From assembly GCA_910588905.1 (NCBI GenBank), contig CAJURZ010000021.1, positions 1-38,365 on the forward strand: a stretch of 38,365 bases of DNA, written 5' to 3'. How positions within the stretch are numbered: the stretch's first letter is position 1; the number at the start of each line of letters is the position of its first letter. Made by a program: the position numbers and the translations under genes. Shown here piece by piece: positions 24,624-30,261 of this stretch. The notes beneath the pieces are model-generated. The model saw only the letters and a list, made by a program, of their open reading frames with translations, searched no databases and was not told the origin of the DNA. The stretch comes from an uncultured Eggerthellaceae bacterium (lineage in GTDB: Bacteria; Actinomycetota; Coriobacteriia; Coriobacteriales; Eggerthellaceae).

Positions 24624-24698
24624 TGGTGGGCCCTGCAGGATTCGAACCTGCAACCAAAGGATTATGAGTCCTCTGCTCCACCATTGAGCTAAGGGCCC
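24624..24698 (-). tRNA. tRNA with CAT anticodon (Ile2 or elongator Met)
   Basis: Cloverleaf with acceptor GGGCCCT/AGGGCCC, anticodon stem AGGAC loop TCATAAT, T-arm TGCAGG-TTCGAAT-CCTGC and encoded CCA. The CAT anticodon is read as Met, or as Ile (AUA) if TilS makes lysidine. The acceptor and CTTAGCTCA D-arm resemble known Ile2 genes more than elongator Met; it is not an initiator type. Confidence 0.93.
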
Positions 24699-24702
24699 TT
24701 CT

Positions 24703-24734
24703 ACAAACACGACCGACAAGGATGCCGGTCGTGT
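24703..24734 (-). terminator. Terminator between tRNA-Lys and the CAT tRNA
   Basis: 9-bp stem ACACGACCG/CGGTCGTGT (24707-24715 with 24726-24734), 10-base loop, then TTTGTAG on the minus strand. Read-through would be needed for the CAT tRNA if it has no promoter of its own. Confidence 0.6.
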
Positions 24735-24742
24735 GAGCTTCG

Positions 24743-24818
24743 TGGTGCGCCATGAAGGACTCGAACCTTCGACCTTGGGATTAAGAGTCCCCTGCTCTAC
24801 CAACTAAGCTAATGGCGC
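24743..24818 (-). tRNA. tRNA-Lys (anticodon CTT)
   Basis: Acceptor GCGCCAT/ATGGCGC, D-arm GCTT...GAGC, anticodon loop ACTCTTAAT on stem GGGGA/TCCCA (one mismatch), T-arm GAAGG-TTCGAGT-CCTTC, encoded CCA. Confidence 0.96.
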
Positions 24819-24846
24819 ATGTCCGCTGCGAAAAGCAGCGCAAGCT

Positions 24847-24875
24847 ATTGTAGGCGAAGCCAATTCCCTATGCAA
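24847..24875 (-). promoter_or_regulatory. Promoter of tRNA-Lys
   Basis: Minus-strand -35 TTGCAT (24870-24875) and -10 TACAAT (24847-24852), spaced 17 bases, ~29 bases before the tRNA. Confidence 0.65.
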
Positions 24876-24925
24876 GGATGGTTTCAAGGTTTTTCTCCAA
24901 GAAACCTGCCGCCGCAGATACAGCC

Positions 24926-24964
24926 TGCTAAAAAACAAAGGACAGCTTAGGATGAGCTGTCCTT
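24926..24964 (-). terminator. Strong terminator after tRNA-His
   Basis: 10-bp stem AAGGACAGCT/AGCTGTCCTT with a 7-base loop, then TTGTTTTTT on the minus strand. Confidence 0.92.
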
Positions 24965-24977
24965 GGAAGATTCGAAC

Positions 24978-25055
24978 TGGGGTGGCTGATGGGACTTGAA
25001 CCCACGACCTCCAGAGCCACAATCTGGCATTCTAGCCGACTGAACTACAGCCACC
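24978..25055 (-). tRNA. tRNA-His (anticodon GTG)
   Basis: Acceptor GTGGCTG/CAGCCAC with the extra G-1 encoded and C as discriminator, as required for tRNA-His. Anticodon loop ATTGTGG on stem CCAG/CTGG; CCA encoded. Confidence 0.96.
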
Positions 25056-25086
25056 ACACCTTGAAGCGCGTGAAGCGCAATGCGAG

Positions 25087-25115
25087 ATTATAGGGGTCTC
25101 GCCACCCTTGCGCAA
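25087..25115 (-). promoter_or_regulatory. Promoter of tRNA-His
   Basis: Perfect minus-strand -10 TATAAT (25087-25092) 17 bases from a weak -35 TTGCGC (25110-25115), just past the argS stop. Confidence 0.6.
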
Positions 25116-25123
25116 GCGCAGTG

Positions 25124-26875
25124 CTACATCTTTTCGGGTGCGCTCACGCCCAGCAACCCTAAAACGAGCGCCAGCATGATGCGCGTGGCATCGCAGAGGG
25201 CCAAGCGCGCCTGACGAACAGGGTCATCCACCGAACGCGGGTTGTTGTCATCATCGGTCAGCACCCGGCAATCCGTATAGAACGCATGGAAGAGGCTTGC
25301 CAGGTCTTGAGCGTAATGGGTCATGCGGAAGGGAGCGCGATCCCTTGCAGCCAAGGCCACGAATTCGGAGAAATCAGCCATCTTGCGCATGAGCGCCAGC
25401 TCGGACGGATGGGTGAGCGAAGAGAGGTCAACACCCTGGGGCACGACCGCCTCTGCAAGCTGCCCCATGGTGAGCTTTCCTTCGGCCTCTTCCTTGGCCA
25501 CATCCTCCGGAGCCGCCTTGCGCAGGATGGAGCAGATGCGCGCGTGGGCGTACTGCACGTAATAGACGGGGTTCGAGTTGTCCTTCTTCTTGGCCACTTC
25601 GATATCGAAATCGATGGGCTGGTCTGAGGAGCGGGAGAGCATGAGATAGCGGGTGGCATCCACACCCACCTCTTCCACCAGCTCACGCAGCGTGACCATC
25701 TCACCGGTGCGCTTCGACATGCGGACGGCTTCCCCGTCACGGAAGAGGTTCACCAGCTGGCCCAGGACGATCTCAAGATCTCCCGGCCAACCCCAGGCTT
25801 CCAGCATGCATTCGCAGCGCTTCACATACCCATGGTGATCGGCGCCCCAGATGTTGATCAGATGATCGAACCCGCGCATCTTCTTGTCGTAGTGATAGGC
25901 CACGTCCGACATGAAGTAGGTCATCTCGCCGTTGGCCTTGATCATGACGCGGTCTTTCTCATCCCCTAGATCAGAGGAGCGGAACCAGATGGCACCGTCT
26001 TCCTCTTTGACGTAGCCCTTGTCTTCCATGGCCTTGAGGGACCGAGAGACCGGGCTTTCCCCTGTTTCGTCCTCCACATAGAGGCTGCGCTCCGAGAACC
26101 AACGATCGAAGGTGGTGCCCAACTGCGCCAAGATGTCTTCCTGGTCTTCCTTCATCTGCTTGTAGGCTATCTCACGGAAGGCCACCATGCGCTCCTCGTC
26201 AGTGAGGCCTTCGTACTTAGTGCCTTCGGCATCTATGATGGCCTGGGCGATATCCGCCACATAGCTCCCGCCGTAGCACTGCTCGGGCATCTCAGCGTCG
26301 TGGCCGAGCAGCTGCATATAGCGAACGCCCACAGAATTGCCGAAGACATCCATCTGAGTGCCGTGGTCATTGATGTAGAACTCCTCGTAGACGTCATAGC
26401 CCGCATGGCGCATGACGCGCGCCATGGCATCTCCCAAAGCTGCCCAGCGACCATGACCCACATGCAAGGGACCGGTGGGGTTCGCGGACACGTATTCCAG
26501 GTTGATCTTGCGCTCGCCCTCAGGAATGGTGCCCTTGCCGAAGCCATCCCCTTCCTGGCGGACGACGCGGATGACCTCTTGGAGCTCCTTGTCCGTCAGA
26601 CGGATATTGATGAAGCCAGGACCCGCGATCTGGATCTCTTCGATCATGTCATTGGCCGGGATATGATCGACGATGATCTGAGCCACATCCCGCGGCGCCA
26701 TCTTCGCCGCCTTCGCAGACCGCATGGCAACGGTGGACGCCCAATCCCCGTTCGCCTCATCCCGAGGACGCTCAAGAGCGCTTTCGGGCACCGTGTCCAA
26801 CGGCAGAGAACCGTCAGCAACGGCCTGGGCGATAGCCTGATCCAATATCTCCTGCAGAGAACTGCGGATGTCCAT
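25124..26875 (-). CDS. argS: Arginine-tRNA ligase
   Basis: Start chosen at 26875 (MDIRSSLQEILDQ) because GGAGGG lies seven bases upstream; this gives 583 residues, normal for the family. The frame stays open 26 codons further but runs into the tRNA-Arg gene. N-terminal Add-1 domain, HIGH motif as HVGHGRWAALGD after YVSANPTGPL, KMSKS-like MSKRTGEMVTLREL, and the C-terminal DALR anticodon domain (YVQYAHARICSIL ... VLGLLGVSAPEKM). Its immediate upstream neighbour is a tRNA-Arg gene, 48 bases away, so they may be cotranscribed. Confidence 0.97.
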   Translation of the reverse strand: MDIRSSLQEILDQAIAQAVADGSLPLDTVPESALERPRDEANGDWASTVAMRSAKAAKMAPRDVAQIIVDHIPANDMIEEIQIAGPGFINIRLTDKELQEVIRVVRQEGDGFGKGTIPEGERKINLEYVSANPTGPLHVGHGRWAALGDAMARVMRHAGYDVYEEFYINDHGTQMDVFGNSVGVRYMQLLGHDAEMPEQCYGGSYVADIAQAIIDAEGTKYEGLTDEERMVAFREIAYKQMKEDQEDILAQLGTTFDRWFSERSLYVEDETGESPVSRSLKAMEDKGYVKEEDGAIWFRSSDLGDEKDRVMIKANGEMTYFMSDVAYHYDKKMRGFDHLINIWGADHHGYVKRCECMLEAWGWPGDLEIVLGQLVNLFRDGEAVRMSKRTGEMVTLRELVEEVGVDATRYLMLSRSSDQPIDFDIEVAKKKDNSNPVYYVQYAHARICSILRKAAPEDVAKEEAEGKLTMGQLAEAVVPQGVDLSSLTHPSELALMRKMADFSEFVALAARDRAPFRMTHYAQDLASLFHAFYTDCRVLTDDDNNPRSVDDPVRQARLALCDATRIMLALVLGLLGVSAPEKM

Positions 26876-26923
26876 CTTATCCCTCCTCTGGGAATGAATG
26901 AAATAAAAGCAGCCGAAGATACC

Positions 26924-26999
26924 TGGTGCGCCCAGCAGGACTCGAACCTGCAACCGCCGGATTAGAAGTCCGATGCTCTATCCATTGAGCCATGGGCGC
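26924..26999 (-). tRNA. tRNA-Arg (anticodon TCT)
   Basis: Acceptor GCGCCCA/TGGGCGC, D-arm GCTC...GAGC, anticodon stem CGGA with loop CTTCTAA, T-arm GCAGG-TTCGAGT-CCTGC, encoded CCA. A minus-strand TATAAT at 27031-27036 is its probable -10 box; no clear -35. Confidence 0.96.
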
Positions 27000-27013
27000 A
27001 TCAGATATCGTCA

Positions 27014-27036
27014 GCCTATCGTGGATAGGCATTATA
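27014..27036 (-). promoter_or_regulatory. Candidate -10 box followed by hairpin, upstream of tRNA-Arg
   Basis: Minus-strand TATAAT (27031-27036) is followed at once by GCCTATC-CAC-GATAGGC (27014-27030). The hairpin would sit at the transcript 5' end, or may be a remnant terminator for the M23 gene, though it lacks a T-run. Confidence 0.4.
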
Positions 27037-27065
27037 TAGCGTCATCAGGGAAGTTTCCCTCAGGT

Positions 27066-28244
27066 TCACAGATAATCATAGGGGCAGACAGCCACCCCAT
27101 TCACTTCCACCTGGAAATGCAGATGAGGGCCGGTAGATTTGCCCGTGGAACCCACGGCAGCGATGTTCTGCCCACGCTCTACCCTATCCCCCACATTGAC
27201 GAAGACGGCTGAGCAGTGGAAGTACTTGGTCACGAGCCCATTGCCATGGGCGACGGTCACGTAGTTGCCCGCCCCTCCATGGTAGCCGCCATCTGCAGAG
27301 GCACCGATGACGGTACCCGCCTCAGCGGCATAGATGGGCGCGCCCATGGGAGCGGCCATATCCGTGCCCAAGTGGAACTTCTGGTCGAACTCACGCCAGC
27401 CGTAGCCGCTGGATTCCCAGGCATCCGGGCACGGGTTCGCGAAGAAACCGTTGCCCACATCCTTGCCCTCGCTCGCCGACATAGTAGCGGCGAAGGCGCG
27501 GGCGGCAGCTTGAGCCGCTTCCTCAGCTCGACGAGCCTCTTCGGCTTCCAATTCCGCCTGAGCTTCTGTGTCTGCGATATCCGTGGCCACGCTGGCAGCT
27601 TCCGCCGAGAGCCTTCCCTGCTTCTCTGCTATCTCATTCTTCTTCTGGCGGGCTTCCTCTAGCTTCGCGTCAGCCTCGGCCTTCTGAGTGACGAATTCAG
27701 CCTGAGCCGCTTCGGCCTCAGCCTTGACGATGCAGCACTCCTCCACCAGCTCCGCATGGCTCTCGTTCACGCGCTCCATCATATCCAACCCGGTCATGAA
27801 ATCAGTGAAGTTGGATGAACCCAAGAGCACATTCATATAGCTGGAGCTCACTCCGGCTTTATCGCTCTTGTACATCGTCTGAGCAAGGGCCGTGATCTGC
27901 GCTTGGAGCTTCTCCATCTTCTCCTGGGAGCTATCGATGCGCACCTTCGCTTCGCGCATGGCCTTGGCTGCCACATGGCGGGCGTCAAGCGCTGCATTGT
28001 ATTCCTCGGTCACCTGATTGAGCTCAGTCTGAAGGGCATCGATGGAGGCTTTGATGGAATTCGCCTGCTGGCGAAGAGCGTCCAAGTGCTCCAGAGTGGA
28101 AGGGTCTGCTTCGCTACCTTCGTCGGCCAGAGCAGGCGCCGTCAAGGTGAGGGAACCCGTGAGAGCCAAGGTGGCTGCCAATAGAGCAGGGAGTGCCCTG
28201 TTCCCAAGCTTCTCTATTCCCTTTTTTGCTTCGTTTGCGTGCAT
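27066..28244 (-). CDS. Secreted M23 (LytM) family peptidase with coiled-coil arm
   Basis: A 392-residue EnvC/NlpD-type wall protein. Signal peptide in the first ~41 residues (LPALLAATLALTGSLTLTAPALA). Residues ~48-245 are coiled coil with an Ala/Glu-rich stretch (AEAEAAQAEF; EAEEARRAEEAAQAAARAF). The C-terminal M23 domain has the zinc-site patterns HLGTDMAAPMG and GPHLHFQVEVNG and the intervening GNYVTVAHGNGLVTKYFHC. All expected ligands (H, D, H-x-H) are present, so it should be an active endopeptidase that cuts peptidoglycan cross-links during division or growth. The build parallels the coiled-coil/3D protein at 13815-14921. Confidence 0.93.
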   Translation of the reverse strand: MHANEAKKGIEKLGNRALPALLAATLALTGSLTLTAPALADEGSEADPSTLEHLDALRQQANSIKASIDALQTELNQVTEEYNAALDARHVAAKAMREAKVRIDSSQEKMEKLQAQITALAQTMYKSDKAGVSSSYMNVLLGSSNFTDFMTGLDMMERVNESHAELVEECCIVKAEAEAAQAEFVTQKAEADAKLEEARQKKNEIAEKQGRLSAEAASVATDIADTEAQAELEAEEARRAEEAAQAAARAFAATMSASEGKDVGNGFFANPCPDAWESSGYGWREFDQKFHLGTDMAAPMGAPIYAAEAGTVIGASADGGYHGGAGNYVTVAHGNGLVTKYFHCSAVFVNVGDRVERGQNIAAVGSTGKSTGPHLHFQVEVNGVAVCPYDYL

Positions 28245-28314
28245 GCGTCTCCAGTGCTGTGTTGCAAAGCTTGAAAAGTAAACGGAATGGTAACGCTTTT
28301 AGATGAAGAAATCA

Positions 28315-28388
28315 TGGAGCGGATGACGGGAATCGAACCCGCGTCAGGAGCTTGGAAGGCTCCGGTTCTACCATTGAACTACATCCGC
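28315..28388 (-). tRNA. tRNA-Gly (anticodon TCC)
   Basis: Acceptor GCGGATG/CATCCGC, D-arm GTTC...GAAC, anticodon stem GGAGC/GCTCC with loop CTTCCAA, T-arm GCGGG-TTCGATT-CCCGT, discriminator T, encoded CCA. Confidence 0.96.
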
Positions 28389-28416
28389 AATGATGAGCCC
28401 GAAACGAGCGCAGCAG

Positions 28417-28444
28417 ATTATACAACAAGCACTCGCGGGTGCAA
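28417..28444 (-). promoter_or_regulatory. Promoter of tRNA-Gly
   Basis: Minus-strand -10 TATAAT (28417-28422), 16 bases from a weak -35 TTGCAC (28439-28444). Confidence 0.6.
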
Positions 28445-28532
28445 AAGATGGGTTCAGGAACGCTCCTTCGAGCCACGGAGGCCGGGAGATGATCCGAAGC
28501 AACGTCGGACGGATCATATGCAACGCCATCTG

Positions 28533-28558
28533 TCAGGCCCGAACAGGTTCAGCCCTGA
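28533..28558. repeat. Degenerate palindrome of the GTAGGGG family
   Basis: TCAGG...CCTGA outer arms around GCCCGAAC-AG-GTTCAGC. Confidence 0.5.
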
Positions 28559-28626
28559 TGCAACTATCACCGAATGCCACAAGCCCGCTGCATTGGGTCG
28601 AGCAAGATATGACAAGGGACGATCCT

Positions 28627-28697
28627 CATAGGGGTCGATCATGATCGACTCCTATGCATCAACCCAGAAGGAGGGGCCGAACGCGTTCGGCCCCTAC
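28627..28697. repeat. Pair of GTAGGGG-family palindromes
   Basis: CATAGGGGTCGATC at 28627 with mirror arm GATCGACTCCTATG (to 28656), then GGGGCCGAAC-GC-GTTCGGCCCC plus TAC (28673-28697). The core TCGATCATGATCGA is the same as at 9786-9799. The left flank GATCCTCATAGGGG matches GATCCTCGTAGGGG at 1081-1094. Confidence 0.85.
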
Positions 28698-28780
28698 GCG
28701 CTCCGTTTCAGTTGCAACCCCCCCCGCTGCGCAATCAGCAACTTTGAACCAGGCGGCGATCTGAGGACTGCTGGTCAAAG

Positions 28781-28801
28781 GACCCCCTGCGCCGCGCATC
28801 T
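28781..28801. repeat. 21-bp dispersed repeat, copy 2
   Basis: GACCCC followed by a TGCGCCGCRCATCT core; partner of 9754-9774. Confidence 0.6.
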
Positions 28802-28847
28802 TTCCCCAAAGCGCATGAAGTCAAGAGCGCCCCAGAATCAATCGTAT

Positions 28848-29048
28848 TCATACCGAAGCGGGCGAGGATGCCATTGGAGATCCTTGCTGACCAACGCCAG
28901 GTTTCAGAGGCAGCGAACTGTTGCAGCATGCGCACAAGACAGCATCTTCAGCGTTGGATGCCCCATACATGGGGCATGTGCCTAAGCTCGGAGCATCTTC
29001 GAACCTCTTTCCACACTGACCACATCGAATGCAAGCGTATCCGCACAT
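28848..29048 (-). CDS. Possible small zinc-ribbon protein ending the SpoVA-like operon
   Basis: A 66-residue frame starting five bases after the stop of the SpoVAEb-like gene, same strand. It reads MCGYACIRCGQCGKRF...LGTCPMYG...VLCACCNSSLP: Cys9-x2-Cys12, Cys25 in CPMYG, and Cys39/Cys41/Cys42 are spaced like a double zinc knuckle. At position 28 a Tyr stands where CPxCG ribbons have Cys, so one metal site may be degraded. GAGG lies ten bases before the ATG. The last ~16 residues look unstructured. It could be a genuine small accessory protein or a decaying one. Function unknown. Confidence 0.5.
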   Translation of the reverse strand: MCGYACIRCGQCGKRFEDAPSLGTCPMYGASNAEDAVLCACCNSSLPLKPGVGQQGSPMASSPASV

Positions 29049-29053
29049 GTCTG

Positions 29054-29416
29054 TTATGCCTCAGAAGCGGACTTTGGATCATCTTTATGAATCGCACGAT
29101 ACACGAAGCCAGCGAAAAGGCCGAATATCGTGAGCACGGCGAAAATGGCGACCACGACGCAAATCGGAAGCCACACGCCGGAGAACAAAGCCATGAGCGA
29201 ATTGAATATGGCTTGTGCGGCTCCCACCACCATGACAGAGAAGCCCGCTCCACCGAAGGCGGCAACGATATCACAGAACCCAAAAGCGGTACATACGCCC
29301 CCAACCGCAAGACCGATGATCAACAGTTTCGGTACGCCGAGCTTTGTATACATCAGGGCCACTTGAAAGGCTGCGCAGAGCAATCCACCAACGAGAAAAG
29401 CTTGCAGGAACATCAT
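29054..29416 (-). CDS. SpoVAEb-like small membrane protein
   Basis: A 120-residue protein with about four hydrophobic spans. The start MMFLQAFLVGGLLCAAFQV matches the (Y/F)LxAFLVGGLxCxxxQ start of SpoVAEb/SpoVAC proteins, and the middle FCDIVAAFGGAGFSVMVVGAAQ matches their D.....GAGA.VP..GF segment, though the usual P-x-x-GF is V-V-G-A here. SpoVA proteins move dipicolinic acid across the spore inner membrane. This genome region shows no sporulation genes, and the class is not known to sporulate. The ATG follows the stop of the preceding gene by one base (TAGCATG), with GGAGGG inside that gene: tight coupling. Possible job: channel or transporter part for the substrate or product of the adjacent molybdoenzyme (inference). 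Confidence 0.75.
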   Translation of the reverse strand: MMFLQAFLVGGLLCAAFQVALMYTKLGVPKLLIIGLAVGGVCTAFGFCDIVAAFGGAGFSVMVVGAAQAIFNSLMALFSGVWLPICVVVAIFAVLTIFGLFAGFVYRAIHKDDPKSASEA

Positions 29417-29417
29417 G

Positions 29418-29816
29418 CTACATCATCCCTCCGACGAAAAACGCGATGACCGCCACCACGAAGATGCAAAGGCAGCCCCACCCAAGAACATAACCGACAA
29501 GCCCAAGCGCCGCCTTGACCCCAGCCTTGGTCGAACCCGTTTCTTTGCTTGCTTCGCAAAATGCTCCGGAGATGGCGGCGCAGAATCCATTGAACGGAAG
29601 GATGAGCCCGAATCCTGCCTTGGGTTCGAGTTTTTGATGGATGCCCGCAATGAACATGATCACCCCGATGACACCCATGGACACTAGGATGGCAAATCCC
29701 AGCCACGGGCTGTCGGGCCCGATCACGGGCAACCATAGCATTGTTATGGCCTGACCTATGACCGAGAAGATCCCGCCTATCAAAAACGCCATGAATATGG
29801 CTTTCAAAGACCGCAT
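29418..29816 (-). CDS. SpoVAC/SpoVAEb-like small membrane protein
   Basis: A 132-residue protein; start taken at 29816 because AGAAAGGAG lies seven bases upstream (the frame is open further but the extension is basic and non-membrane). It reads MRSLKAIFMAFLIGGIFSVIGQ, the family's FLIGG...GQ opening, and later GFGLILPFNGFCAAISGAFCEASKETG, which matches the (V/L)P-x-x-GF-x-x-(A/S) plus K-x-x-G signature of SpoVAC/SpoVAEb. Four or so spans. With the next gene it makes a two-member SpoVA-like pair; the SpoVAD-type soluble partner is absent. It follows the ferredoxin subunit gene by 85 bases on the same strand. Confidence 0.75.
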   Translation of the reverse strand: MRSLKAIFMAFLIGGIFSVIGQAITMLWLPVIGPDSPWLGFAILVSMGVIGVIMFIAGIHQKLEPKAGFGLILPFNGFCAAISGAFCEASKETGSTKAGVKAALGLVGYVLGWGCLCIFVVAVIAFFVGGMM

Positions 29817-29901
29817 TCCAACTCCTTTCTCAAGCGTTGTTAACGTCTCCTTGTCGAAAAAACGTCGAACGAACGCCACCGATGCACAAACACGATCGGA
29901 C

Positions 29902-30231
29902 CTAAACGACGAACAGCGAAACTCCGCGGCCATCAGCCTTCTTAAGCAACTCGTCAGCCTCCCCGAATTCGATGCACGAGGCTTGACAATGCTGCACACA
30001 CGACGGAAGCTTCTCCTTCGAGCGACGAGAGGCACAGGTGTCGCATTGCTTTGTTGGAACAGGAACCCACTCGTCTTGCCAGTTGTCCTCGGATATCTCC
30101 CAGGGGCCGACGTGATTCAGCTTGATGCCGAACTGGCCGATCGGAAAAGCATGCTCCACTTGACATGCGACTTCGCAGCTATGGCAACCCGTACACCACT
30201 TCGTATCGATCAAAAGCGCATATTTCGTCAT
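29902..30231 (-). CDS. Small two-cluster ferredoxin subunit of molybdoenzyme
   Basis: A 109-residue protein with one full cluster motif CTGCHSCEVACQ near the start and a second, split set CDTCASRRSKEKLPSCVQHCQASC. This is the truncated two- or few-cluster form of the DMSO-reductase beta subunit seen with soluble molybdoenzymes of the transhydroxylase or catechol-dehydroxylase type, unlike the four-cluster subunit at 2230-2811. No NrfD-type anchor follows, so the complex probably takes electrons from a soluble donor. Starts three bases beyond a 14-bp tandem repeat that contains its ribosome site. Confidence 0.9.
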   Translation of the reverse strand: MTKYALLIDTKWCTGCHSCEVACQVEHAFPIGQFGIKLNHVGPWEISEDNWQDEWVPVPTKQCDTCASRRSKEKLPSCVQHCQASCIEFGEADELLKKADGRGVSLFVV

Positions 30232-30233
30232 TG

Positions 30234-30261
30234 TCTACTCCCCTTCTTCTACTCCCCTTCT
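30234..30261. repeat. Perfect 14-bp tandem duplication at molybdoenzyme stop / ferredoxin ribosome site
   Basis: On the minus strand AGAAGGGGAGTAGA occurs twice in a row. The first copy holds the TAG stop of the catalytic gene; the second supplies GGGGAG in front of the ferredoxin ATG. Confidence 0.93.

Larger units (their letters stand above)
28389..28847. other. Gene-free stretch with palindromes between tRNA-Gly and the SpoVA-like operon
   Basis: Apart from the tRNA-Gly promoter it holds a degenerate palindrome (28533-28558), a palindrome pair (28627-28697) and a copy of the 21-bp dispersed repeat (28781-28801). No credible gene and no standard terminator for the operon to its right. Confidence 0.65.

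Noticed and set aside
28287..28631. Open frames over tRNA-Gly and the palindromes
   Set aside because: They run through a tRNA gene and repeats, without ribosome site or domain.
29054..29816. Evidence that the organism sporulates
   Set aside because: Only SpoVA-like membrane proteins are present, without SpoVAD or other sporulation genes, and in a metabolic operon.
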